Source of the DNA: Cyclobacteriaceae bacterium
Lineage (GTDB): Bacteria; Bacteroidota; Bacteroidia; Cytophagales; Cyclobacteriaceae
Reading direction: 5' to 3'
NCBI GenBank assembly: GCA_029858965.1
Contig: JAOUDZ010000031.1
Coordinates: 1 to 44,933, forward strand
Length of the DNA: 44,933 bases
The translations under genes and the position numbers were made by a program. The notes beneath the pieces were generated by a model. That model was not told the origin of the DNA and searched no databases. It saw only the letters and a program-made list of their open reading frames with translations. Shown here piece by piece: positions 26,188 to 33,750 of the stretch; position 1 is the stretch's first letter; every line of letters begins with the position of its first letter.

Positions 26188-27246
26188 ATGGATATTCAAA
26201 AGCCACTTATTTCGAGCCCGCAAATTCTGCGTAACCTGCAGTTTATTATTCTTGGGGGCGTTATTTTATATTTCGGAAGAAATGTTTTTATTCCCGTTAG
26301 CTACGCACTGTTTATTAGTTTTGTACTGTATCCGGTTTGTGCATGGATGGAAAAAAGAGGTGCGGGAAGGTTGACAGCAATCATTATTGCAATTACACTG
26401 CTGCTTCTATTTGGACTTATGCTGGTTTCCTTACTGATGCAGCAAGTGCTTAGTTTTGTCGGCGAATTGCCATCATTGAGAAGTAAGTTATTTGATGGTA
26501 TCGAGCAGCTGAGTCAATTTGTCAGTGATGCCTTCGGTATTTCGAAGGAAAAACAAAACGTATGGATCGACAGGATCTCAGGCCAGTCCGGATTTAATGT
26601 AGTGCAATTCCTGCGCACGATGATTTCCGCTTCGGCGTATACTGCTGTAATGTTGGTGTTGGTCCCGGTTTACGCGGTACTTATCCTTTACCATCGAAGT
26701 CAATGGTTGAAAATCGTATTTCAGATATTCCCTTCGGAAGGAAGTGACAAATTGCGTGAAATAATCATGCTCACGGTTAAAGCGTACTACAGCTTTATTA
26801 AGGGTATGGGGGCAGTTTACCTAATCGTTGGCATTTTGAACAGCATTGGATTACTTCTCCTGGGTGTGCCGCATGCCATATTGTTCGGGTTTATTGCCTC
26901 TGTTTTGACTTTCATCCCTTATATCGGGATTACAGTAGGTTCGCTCTTGCCCATTACTATTGCCTGGATCACCTATGATTCCATATGGTATCCGATCGGT
27001 ATCATCTGCATTTTTGTTTTTGTCCAGTATCTTGAGGCTAATGTTATTTTTCCCATGGCGGTAAGCCGGCGTCTCAATGTCAATACTTTGGTGACGCTTC
27101 TGGCGATTTTTACGGGTGGCATTTTGTGGGGAATGTCAGGAATGATTCTTTTTGTGCCTTTTGTGGGTATCGCTAAACTTATTGCGGATTACAATCCGAA
27201 ATGGAAGACGGTTTCACTGATATTGGGTAAGGATCAGAAACATTAG
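26188..27246 (+). CDS. AI-2E family transporter
   Basis: A 352-residue membrane protein with the AI-2E/PerM layout. Paired N-terminal helices (GGVILYFGRNVFIPVSYALF) come first, then a soluble stretch at about 85-135. The C-terminal helices include the characteristic LLGVPHAILFGFIASVLTFIPYIG, VFVQYLEANVIFPMAVSRRL and MSGMILFVPFVGIAKLI. Family members export small molecules or act as Na+/H+ antiporters; the AI-2 export role of the name is shown for few. It is separated from neighbours by 170 bases on the left and 229 on the right. I found no clear FNR-like box before it. Confidence 0.9.
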   Translation: MDIQKPLISSPQILRNLQFIILGGVILYFGRNVFIPVSYALFISFVLYPVCAWMEKRGAGRLTAIIIAITLLLLFGLMLVSLLMQQVLSFVGELPSLRSKLFDGIEQLSQFVSDAFGISKEKQNVWIDRISGQSGFNVVQFLRTMISASAYTAVMLVLVPVYAVLILYHRSQWLKIVFQIFPSEGSDKLREIIMLTVKAYYSFIKGMGAVYLIVGILNSIGLLLLGVPHAILFGFIASVLTFIPYIGITVGSLLPITIAWITYDSIWYPIGIICIFVFVQYLEANVIFPMAVSRRLNVNTLVTLLAIFTGGILWGMSGMILFVPFVGIAKLIADYNPKWKTVSLILGKDQKH

Positions 27247-27475
27247 CAGGATAAAAATGCTAATATTGCCTTCAGGTTTATGGAGGCCCGCAGCCATAGG
27301 GAAGTGTTGCTTTACGGGCAGGATGAGGAAAGTCATCTTTTGCGTTGATTAATCTCACGCCCATTACCATGTCTGTGCAATATTTTTAAGTTAATAAAAA
27401 AGTGCTGCATCCTGTGCCTCAATGTAGTTCGGCTATGAGATCGGGTTTTTCAACGAGAAATGAAGAATAAACGAT
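27247..27475 (+). other. Leader region with nested inverted repeats before the first UspA paralogue
   Basis: The gap holds GCCCG (27286-27290) pairing with CGGGC (27315-27319) around GCAGC (27290-27294)/GTTGC (27306-27310), then an inverted repeat GATGA (27322-27326)/TCATC (27333-27337). The second repeat is also in the TGA-N6-TCA register. No coding sequence is evident. It could be a structured leader, a weak terminator for the AI-2E gene, or a pair of operators. Confidence 0.4.
27324..27335 (+). promoter_or_regulatory. FNR/CRP-like box before first UspA paralogue
   Basis: TGAGgaaaGTCA has TGA-N6-TCA symmetry with an imperfect fourth position (G/G), 140 bases before the ATG at 27476. It is farther away and weaker than the others. 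Confidence 0.35.
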
Positions 27476-28327
27476 ATGAAAAATATACTGGTTCCATGCG
27501 ACTTTTCAGAACCGTCCGTTGACGCGTTTCGGGTTGCGATAAACATAGCCCTGAAGGCTAAAGCAATAGTACATCTCATTAATGTGATCGAGCTTCCGGT
27601 AATGTATGACACTTTACTTATGCCGGTTCTTAACTTTGAAGCGGCGATGATGGAAGAGGTAAAGGAAAAAACAGAAAATGAGTTGAAAAAGTTAATCGGC
27701 AAATACCATGCGGAAAGTGTTAAGGTTATAGCTGATCTGCAATTTGGCGCGCCTGCTCCTAAAATTCTGGAATATGCCCAAACCAAGTCAATTGACATTA
27801 TCATAATGGGTTCCCATGGGGCGCAGGGATTCCGTGAATTTATGATTGGATCGAATGCCGAAAAAATTGTTAGAGGGTCCACTGTTCCCGTATTGGTAGT
27901 TAAAGCATATACTGAAGGGCCAATAGAGAACATTGTATTTCCCAATACCCTTGATACAGAGCGGCAGGAGGATTTGGTGAACAAAGTCAAAGACTTGCAG
28001 AACTTCTTCAATGCAAAGTTGCACATTGTCTATATCAATACTCCGCTTCATTTCACAGCGGATAATATTACATACGCCCGATTGGCGGATTTTGCGGATC
28101 GATATGGTATTGAAAATTATACAGCAAATGTCTATAATCACCCCGATGAAGAAGAGGGTATCATTCAGTTTGCTGACAAAGTGCGTGGTGATTTAATCGC
28201 TATAGGAACTCATGGAAGAAAAGGAATTGCTCATCTGGTGAGCGGTAGTCTGGCCGAAGATGTTACCAATCATACTGATAAGCTCATATGGACGTATTCG
28301 CTGAGGAATAAAGGAGAGAAAGCGTAA
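27476..28327 (+). CDS. Universal stress protein, two tandem UspA domains (paralogue A)
   Basis: A 283-residue protein starting MKNILVPCDFSEPSVDAFRV. The first domain keeps the ATP-binding pattern (IIMGSHGAQGFREFMIGSNAEKI, TVPVLVV). The second domain ends in LIAIGTHGRKGIAHLVSGSLA, again with G-x2-G-x9-GS spacing. Both halves therefore look nucleotide-competent, unlike the copy at 17441. It is closely similar over its whole length to the protein at 30186-31037, indicating a duplication with Hsp20 and DUF4136 genes now between the copies. Cytoplasmic; stress-survival role inferred from family. Confidence 0.94.
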   Translation: MKNILVPCDFSEPSVDAFRVAINIALKAKAIVHLINVIELPVMYDTLLMPVLNFEAAMMEEVKEKTENELKKLIGKYHAESVKVIADLQFGAPAPKILEYAQTKSIDIIIMGSHGAQGFREFMIGSNAEKIVRGSTVPVLVVKAYTEGPIENIVFPNTLDTERQEDLVNKVKDLQNFFNAKLHIVYINTPLHFTADNITYARLADFADRYGIENYTANVYNHPDEEEGIIQFADKVRGDLIAIGTHGRKGIAHLVSGSLAEDVTNHTDKLIWTYSLRNKGEKA

Positions 28328-28439
28328 TCTGTGTGCTGTTTTTCCAGCCAATAAGCAAAACGGGTAGTTGCAGCAAGGCCTTCAGCGTTGTATCAACGGG
28401 GTGTGGAACAGGAACTGATCAGCTGCGTTAGAAAACAGG

Positions 28440-28466
28440 ATAGCCCCCGGCGATGCCGGAGGCTAT
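28440..28466 (-). terminator. Terminator hairpin after hsp20
   Basis: ATAGCCcCCGGC (28440-28451) pairs with GCCGGaGGCTAT (28455-28466) across a GAT loop, 12 positions with one mismatch. On the minus strand it is followed by a short T-containing tract (CCTGTTTTC), 24 bases past the hsp20 stop. It lies between convergent usp and hsp20 genes and may serve both. Confidence 0.7.
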
Positions 28467-28490
28467 AATCAGATGCTGATGTTAAATACC

Positions 28491-28928
28491 CTACTTCACT
28501 TCAATGGCTTTCTTAAATTTTGATTGGTCCACATGCTTCTTGGCAACATGGAGTTTAAGAATTCCATCCTCATAATTAGCCTTAATGTCATCTTCATTGA
28601 CATTTTCTGGCATGGTGAAGGAACGATTAAACGAACTATAGCTAAACTCCCTGCGCGTATAGTCTTTCTCCTTCTCCTCTTTCTCTTCCTCCTTTTCAGA
28701 AGAAATTGTCAGCACACCGTTGTCAACAGTGATATTGAAATCCTTTTTGTTCAGGCCTGGTGCTGCCAGTTCGATTTCAAATCCTTTTTCTGACTCCTTT
28801 ACATTTACTGCTGGCATGGATTGTTTCCGCATCCAGTCAGAATCGAATAACCGATCGTTATCGAAAAAATCAGATAACCAAGAGCCGTTCACCAATGCCG
28901 GCCAATCGGAACGCTTAATAAGTGTCAT
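28491..28928 (-). CDS. Small heat shock protein, Hsp20/alpha-crystallin family
   Basis: The 145-residue chaperone has the alpha-crystallin domain from about residue 37: MPAVNVKESEKGFEIELAAPGL, FNITVDNGVLTISSEKEEEK, REFSYSSFNRSFTMPENVN, KANYEDGILKLHVAKK, including the conserved ENV and GxL (GIL) elements. It is a holdase that binds unfolding proteins. I chose the ATG at 28926-28928 because a strong Shine-Dalgarno (AAGGAGGGT, read on the minus strand at 28931-28939) precedes it; the upstream ATG at 28958 would put that sequence inside the gene. A perfect TGAT-N4-ATCA box lies 89 bases upstream. Confidence 0.95.
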   Translation of the reverse strand: MTLIKRSDWPALVNGSWLSDFFDNDRLFDSDWMRKQSMPAVNVKESEKGFEIELAAPGLNKKDFNITVDNGVLTISSEKEEEKEEKEKDYTRREFSYSSFNRSFTMPENVNEDDIKANYEDGILKLHVAKKHVDQSKFKKAIEVK

Positions 28929-28930
28929 AT

Positions 28931-28939
28931 ACCCTCCTT
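28931..28939 (-). promoter_or_regulatory. Strong Shine-Dalgarno deciding the hsp20 start
   Basis: AAGGAGGGT on the minus strand stands two bases before the ATG at 28928. It is unusual in this window, where most starts have no purine-rich SD, and it selects the shorter reading of the gene. Confidence 0.75.
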
Positions 28940-29017
28940 TTTTTTTGTTGTTTATCAATGCACTAAATATCGTCAGGCTACTATTGATTGACTATGATAG
29001 CTCTCGCTGGTTCATGA

Positions 29018-29029
29018 TGATTTTTATCA
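29018..29029 (-). promoter_or_regulatory. FNR/CRP-like box before hsp20
   Basis: On the minus strand this reads TTGATaaaaATCAT, 9 of 10 positions of the enterobacterial FNR consensus TTGAT-N4-ATCAA. It is 89 bases before the hsp20 ATG. Confidence 0.6.
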
Positions 29030-29364
29030 ATGCCTTTGCTTCGGGTTTTTTTGATGATTATGTTTTAATATGGTGTTCATTCAGGAGCGCTGGATACTGA
29101 GTTGACTAGAATGTCCGTTAAGCCAGCAGGATTAAGGGTTACCGTGTGGCCGGGATAGGGCATGGCGGAGAATGCCCCAAAGACACCGTCCGGGAGCCTG
29201 TAGTAGGGTGAATGCCAATTTCAGAAAACCACAGCTACACTAAGGGTGGGGGGATGTTGAAGCAGCATAAACACATGAACGGTTATTGCAGTTCAAAATA
29301 TAGTCAGCTGCATAAGTGGAGTCACGGGACCGTGAAGAGATCCATGGATTCACCAATGTGAATA

Positions 29365-29376
29365 TGACAAACGTCA
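29365..29376 (+). promoter_or_regulatory. FNR/CRP-like box before DUF4136 lipoprotein gene
   Basis: TGACaaacGTCA is a perfect 4+4 inverted repeat, 55 bases before the ATG at 29432. It is nearly the same sequence as the box before hemN. Confidence 0.6.
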
Positions 29377-29431
29377 CCTTGGGCGGAATCAAAGATCATT
29401 TTCGAAGCCAGGGCGATACCATACCTTGCTT

Positions 29432-29995
29432 ATGTCTTTAAATCTAAGTCCAATGAGATCACTTGCATCTTTGCTGTTGATATTGCTATTTTCCTGCAGC
29501 CCGGCAATCTCTGTCTACAATGACTATGACCATGCGTTGAATGTCAGCGAATACAGTACGTATCATTGGAAGGTAAGCACGGAGATAGAAGCAAATCAGA
29601 ACCCGATGTATTACAATCAGTTAAATGATAAACGCATTAAAACAGCAGTGGACAATGCAATGACCAAGAAAGGATATATGTTGGTTGCAGATGATCCTGT
29701 GCTGACACTTCACTACCACATTATTGTTGAGGACAAAAGTGTCTTTATGGTGGATCCCAGTCAACATTTATATAGTCCTTATTGGATGAGGGATGAGATG
29801 AATGCGTACCAATATCAACAGGGGACATTAATTATAGATTTGATGGATACCAGAACAAATGATCTTGTTTGGCGGGGGTGGGCTGTTGCTGTCCTGGAAG
29901 ATATGCGTCCGGAGAGTATTGAAAAGCGGCTCAATAAGACCATCGAACGAATCTTCGAACCTTTACCCCATGCTACAAGCGAGAGCACGGAGTAG
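29432..29995 (+). CDS. DUF4136 family lipoprotein
   Basis: A lipoprotein of 187 residues from this ATG, or 180 from the in-frame ATG at 29453, which gives a cleaner signal (MRSLASLLLILLFSC). The mature part matches the DUF4136 pattern: VYNDYDHALNVSEYSTYHWK at the start, a central LTLHYHIIVEDKS strand, YQQGTLIIDLMDTRTNDLVW, then a C-terminal helix. DUF4136 proteins are periplasmic or outer-membrane-attached lipoproteins of unknown function. An FNR-like box precedes it. It stands between the two UspA paralogues. Confidence 0.88.
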   Translation: MSLNLSPMRSLASLLLILLFSCSPAISVYNDYDHALNVSEYSTYHWKVSTEIEANQNPMYYNQLNDKRIKTAVDNAMTKKGYMLVADDPVLTLHYHIIVEDKSVFMVDPSQHLYSPYWMRDEMNAYQYQQGTLIIDLMDTRTNDLVWRGWAVAVLEDMRPESIEKRLNKTIERIFEPLPHATSESTE

Positions 29996-30094
29996 CGCAG
30001 AGGGCACCCATCAAAAGCAAGGTAATCAGGTGTTCGAGCCGTAAGGGAATTCAATTGGATTGAGGGAAAATCGCGGTGCGTGTTCGCATCTTCC

Positions 30095-30106
30095 TGACAA
30101 AAATCA
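30095..30106 (+). promoter_or_regulatory. FNR/CRP-like box before usp-ccoI-ccoS
   Basis: TGACaaaaATCA, with flanks CTGACAAAAATCATTTT, differs by one base from the box before hemN (CTGACAAAAGTCATTTT). It is 79 bases before the UspA start at 30186. Confidence 0.6.
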
Positions 30107-30185
30107 TTTTTGCCGCTGATGATTCTCAACGACTTTGGCACCACAGGCCGATACTTTTGATTGATTCATCTTTTAATACATTGCC

Positions 30186-31037
30186 ATGAAAAATATCCTT
30201 GTTCCCTGTGATTTTTCGAAGCCTGCTGTCTTTGCCTTCCAAATTGCAGTCGATATCGCACAACAATCCCACGGGACTGTTCATTTGCTGAATGTTGTTG
30301 AGCTTCCAGTATATCAGGATCCTGTACTCATGCCTGTAATGAATTTTGAGCAGCAATTCTTCAAAGAACTTAAGGAAAATGCCGAATCGCATTTCAATAA
30401 GCTCCTTGATGAGCATAAGGCGGAGGGCGTAAGCGTAATCACAGATGTGCAGTTGGGAGGCGTCCATGCCACAATTCAGGACTATATTAAAGAGAAAGCT
30501 GTGGATATTGTTTTGATGGGGTCTCATGGAGCCAGTGGTTTTGCTGAATTCTTCCTGGGCTCAAATGCCCAAAAGATCGTTCAGCGTTCACCCGTACCTG
30601 TACTTATTGTTAAGGACTATTTTAAAGGTCCTATCAAAAGCATTGTCTTCCCCAATACTTTAGAGACTGAACATCAGGAAGACCTGGTAATGAAAGTAAA
30701 ATCCCTGCAAGAGTTTTTTAAAGCAAATCTCCACATCGTTTGGATCAATACGCCGGCCAATTTTACCGCAGATAGCTTGACAAACCGGCGGTTGGAAGAC
30801 TTTGCGAAAAGATACATGTTCAAGAATTATTCAACGCATGTTTTCAACCATTCAGATGAGGAAGAAGGCATACTATTGTTTACAAACTCTATCAAGGGAG
30901 ATTTGATTGCTATGGGCACCCATGGCCGTAAAGGTATTGCGCATGTTGTGAATGGAAGCCTCGCAGAGGATGTAGTGAACCACACCGACAAACTTGTGTG
31001 GACCTACACGATGAGAAATGAACCCATCGTAGCCTGA
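30186..31037 (+). CDS. Universal stress protein, two tandem UspA domains (paralogue B)
   Basis: A 283-residue protein starting MKNILVPCDFSKPAVFAFQI, the same length as the paralogue at 27476 and similar throughout. Both nucleotide-binding loops are kept (LMGSHGASGFAEFFLGSNAQ and MGTHGRKGIAHVVNGSLA). The ccoI start lies only two bases after its stop, so the two are almost certainly one transcript with coupled translation. That links this copy to cytochrome oxidase assembly, in line with low-oxygen control. Confidence 0.94.
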   Translation: MKNILVPCDFSKPAVFAFQIAVDIAQQSHGTVHLLNVVELPVYQDPVLMPVMNFEQQFFKELKENAESHFNKLLDEHKAEGVSVITDVQLGGVHATIQDYIKEKAVDIVLMGSHGASGFAEFFLGSNAQKIVQRSPVPVLIVKDYFKGPIKSIVFPNTLETEHQEDLVMKVKSLQEFFKANLHIVWINTPANFTADSLTNRRLEDFAKRYMFKNYSTHVFNHSDEEEGILLFTNSIKGDLIAMGTHGRKGIAHVVNGSLAEDVVNHTDKLVWTYTMRNEPIVA

Positions 31038-31039
31038 TC

Positions 31040-33436
31040 ATGATAAGTCCTGCGCTGGCAAATGAGGGAGTCGGTACCGAACTCAAATGTTATCACTGCG
31101 GGCAACGTTGTGATGAAACACGTTGGCTGGAAGAAAAGCCATTTTGTTGTTATGGTTGTCAAACAGTTTTTGAAATCCTGCAAACAAATGATCTTTGCGC
31201 ATACTACGACCTGGACAGTCTTCCGGGCACTTCCCTAAAAGATGTCGAAGTAAATTCATTCCAGTATCTTGATGATCCGAAAATTCGACAAAAAGTTCTG
31301 ACATTTGATTCCGACAATTTCGCCAGGGTTACATTTAATATTCCTGCTATTCACTGTATATCCTGTATCTGGCTGCTCGAAAATCTTCAAAGAATTGAGA
31401 AAAGCATTTTGCGTGCTGAGGTGAACTTTGCGCGCAAAACAGTTACGATTGATTTTACGCCCAGTGCAATTAGCCTAAGTAAGGTTGCTGGCATTTTGGG
31501 TTCATTGGGATATGCGCCGCAGATTAACTTAGATGCAGACGATGTGCCCAAACCGGGCATCGATCGTTCATTGATTAGTAAGCTTTCAATAGCCGGATTT
31601 TGCTTCGGAAATGTTATGCTCTTCAGTTTCCCTGAATACCTGGGTATTGATCATGCAGACCAGAATCTCATGCGCTTTTTCTCCTGGCTGAATTTTGCGC
31701 TCGCGCTACCTGTCCTTTTTTACAGCGCGTCAGCATATTTTAAATCTGCAGCAAATAGCTTTAAACAGGGGCAGATCAATATTGATGTTCCTATTGCTGC
31801 CGGGCTGCTGGCCCTTTTTCTAAGGAGTAGTTATGATATTATTACTGCAACAGGGCCTGGTTATCTTGACTCCTTCACCGGTTTGGTTTTCTTTCTACTC
31901 ATTGGCCGATGGTTTCAGGGTAAAACCTATGAAAGCCTAGCCTTTGACAGGGACTTTAAATCCTATTTTCCCCTGGCGACGCAAAAGTTGATTGCAGATG
32001 AATGGAAACCTGTTGTGATCTATGCGTTAGCGGAAGGTGACAGGATGCGGATTAGAAATATGGAAATCATCCCTGCTGACTGCACACTTCTAGATGACCT
32101 GGCTTTTATTGATTACAGTTTCGTTACCGGGGAATCAAAACCTGTAAAAGCAAAAGCGGGAGATGCTGTTTACGCTGGTGGAAGACTAGTAGGAAGACCT
32201 GCAGAGTTCAGGGTTGACGAGAAAACATCACAAAGCCAGCTTACAGGTTTGTGGAATAACGAGGCATTTCGGAAGGTGACCGTAAGCAAATACCAGAAAA
32301 TCATAGATCAAGCGGCACGAATATTCACGTGGTCTGTCCTGGGCATCGCCATAATCACGGCTGCCTATTGGCATGTAACGAATCCATCCCAAATGTGGCT
32401 GGTTTTAACTTCGGTGCTGATGGTCGCATGCCCCTGTGCGCTGGCGCTGGCCGCTCCATTTACATATGGCAGTATGCTTCGCGTATTTGGAAGAAACCAG
32501 TTTTATTTGAAGCATGCCGATATTATTGAAAAGCTTGCTTCAATAAACGCTGTAGTTTTTGACAAAACCGGAACGGTAACCTATGGTAAGCGGCCTGATG
32601 TTGCTTTTTCCGGATTGCTTTCTTCCGAAGATTTCAGCGATGTCAAAGTGCTCACAAGTGCTTCTACCCATCCGCTGAGCATTTTGATTACAAAAGCTAT
32701 CGCCGGAGTCTTCTCTGAAAACCTCTCTGAGTTCAGAGAGGTTCCGGGCAAAGGAATTCAAGGCCTGGTCAATGGCAAGTTTCTACAGGTAGGTTCATCC
32801 GAATTTGTTGGGTGTGATGCGATGCCCGACCTGAACGCATCTTATGTATTCGTGGCAATCAACGGTGAGTTGAGGGGATACTTCAGCATTCGTGTTTCAG
32901 TAAGAGCGTATATCAAGAATATGGTGGATCGTCTGGGAACTAAATGCGTGGCATTGCTATCCGGAGACAATGCGTCAGACAAGGCTAATATGAAAATGCT
33001 CTTTAATCCTGCTGCGGAACTTGTATTCAACCAGACACCCCAGGATAAGCTCAATTTCATCAGAAAGCTGCAGCAGAAAGGAAGAAGGGTATTGATGGTT
33101 GGCGACGGATTGAACGACTCCGGTGCGCTGAAACAAAGCGATGTTGGCATAGCGGTTACAGATGATACCGGTATCTTTACACCCGCATGCGATGGAATTC
33201 TGCAAGGTGACAAAATGTATGTGCTGGATAAGTTTCTCGATCTGGCCAGGTATTCAACAGTCATACTCAAAACAGCTTTCGTGATATCCTTCCTGTATAA
33301 TGCTGTGGCGTTAACCTTTGCTGTGACCGGTCACCTCACACCGCTGGTGGCCGCGATCCTGATGCCCTTGAGCAGTATCAGTGTAGTTGGTTTTTCAACA
33401 CTTGCCGTCAATTATACTGCACATAAAACACTATGA
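31040..33436 (+). CDS. ccoI: CcoI/FixI copper-type P1B ATPase for cbb3 oxidase assembly
   Basis: A 798-residue heavy-metal P-type ATPase with the CcoI N-terminus: a cysteine-rich segment (CYHCGQRC, CCYGC) and a metal-binding domain with HCISC. Transport and catalytic motifs follow: CPC at 464-466 (VACPCALALAAPF), phosphorylated Asp508 in DKTGTVTYG, and the hinge GDGLNDSGAL. It exports copper toward the periplasm for the cbb3-type cytochrome oxidase. CcoS follows immediately. The cognate ccoNOP and ccoG genes are not in this window. Confidence 0.94.
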   Translation: MISPALANEGVGTELKCYHCGQRCDETRWLEEKPFCCYGCQTVFEILQTNDLCAYYDLDSLPGTSLKDVEVNSFQYLDDPKIRQKVLTFDSDNFARVTFNIPAIHCISCIWLLENLQRIEKSILRAEVNFARKTVTIDFTPSAISLSKVAGILGSLGYAPQINLDADDVPKPGIDRSLISKLSIAGFCFGNVMLFSFPEYLGIDHADQNLMRFFSWLNFALALPVLFYSASAYFKSAANSFKQGQINIDVPIAAGLLALFLRSSYDIITATGPGYLDSFTGLVFFLLIGRWFQGKTYESLAFDRDFKSYFPLATQKLIADEWKPVVIYALAEGDRMRIRNMEIIPADCTLLDDLAFIDYSFVTGESKPVKAKAGDAVYAGGRLVGRPAEFRVDEKTSQSQLTGLWNNEAFRKVTVSKYQKIIDQAARIFTWSVLGIAIITAAYWHVTNPSQMWLVLTSVLMVACPCALALAAPFTYGSMLRVFGRNQFYLKHADIIEKLASINAVVFDKTGTVTYGKRPDVAFSGLLSSEDFSDVKVLTSASTHPLSILITKAIAGVFSENLSEFREVPGKGIQGLVNGKFLQVGSSEFVGCDAMPDLNASYVFVAINGELRGYFSIRVSVRAYIKNMVDRLGTKCVALLSGDNASDKANMKMLFNPAAELVFNQTPQDKLNFIRKLQQKGRRVLMVGDGLNDSGALKQSDVGIAVTDDTGIFTPACDGILQGDKMYVLDKFLDLARYSTVILKTAFVISFLYNAVALTFAVTGHLTPLVAAILMPLSSISVVGFSTLAVNYTAHKTL

Positions 33437-33437
33437 A

Positions 33438-33647
33438 ATGGCTATAATTGTAATATTGATCGCTATCAGCTTGATAATTGCCGTTGGTTTTCTGATTGCG
33501 TTTTTGTGGAGCTTTAAGAGCGGGCAGTATGATGACACGTATTCACCATCGGTAAGAATGTTGTTTGACACTAAACCAAAGGAACAACAAGCAAAAGCAA
33601 AACCGAAACCTGTAATGTCGAAGCGCAGTGCTTCAGCCAAGGATTAG
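33438..33647 (+). CDS. ccoS: CcoS cbb3 oxidase assembly protein
   Basis: A 69-residue protein with a single membrane helix (AIIVILIAISLIIAVGFLIAF) and then the CcoS signature FLWSFKSGQYDDTYSPSVRM, followed by a Lys/Pro-rich tail. Its start overlaps the end of ccoI by position only: the ATG comes one base after the stop. CcoS is needed for cofactor insertion into the cbb3 oxidase. The lysine-rich tail (KPKEQQAKAKPKP) is longer than in many CcoS proteins. Confidence 0.93.
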   Translation: MAIIVILIAISLIIAVGFLIAFLWSFKSGQYDDTYSPSVRMLFDTKPKEQQAKAKPKPVMSKRSASAKD

Positions 33648-33681
33648 CTTCTCAGGGGTTCTGTTTTACGGCATTATTTAC

Positions 33682-33693
33682 TGACAAAAGTCA
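33682..33693 (+). promoter_or_regulatory. FNR/CRP-like box before hemN
   Basis: TGACaaaaGTCA is a perfect 4+4 inverted repeat, 57 bases before the hemN ATG. A TACTTTG at 33740-33746 resembles a -7 element but lies too close to the start to be used with this box. Confidence 0.6.
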
Positions 33694-33750
33694 TTTTCTA
33701 TATTGAGTATCATCATGAACGCCCACTTTCGAGACGGTTTACTTTGAGGC

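Larger units (their letters stand above)
28940..29431. other. Large divergent intergenic region between hsp20 and DUF4136 gene
   Basis: About 490 bases without a convincing gene. It contains two FNR-like boxes, one for each divergent gene (29018-29029 and 29365-29376). Between them a G/C-rich stretch includes the hairpin GGGCAT-N8-ATGCCC (29158-29177). Its unusual length and composition leave room for a small RNA, but no promoter-terminator pair is evident. Confidence 0.45.

Noticed and set aside
27318-27345. RNase P-like string GATGAGGAAAGTC
   Set aside because: It resembles the conserved GAGGAAAGTC of RNase P RNA, but the gap is far too short for the whole RNA and the other conserved parts are absent. 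The bases fit an inverted repeat better.
29988-30050. tRNA-like string: GGAGTAGCGCAG followed later by GTGTTCGAGCC
   Set aside because: The D-arm and T-loop look familiar, but the acceptor and T stems do not pair and the anticodon arm has the wrong length. At most a chance or decayed resemblance.
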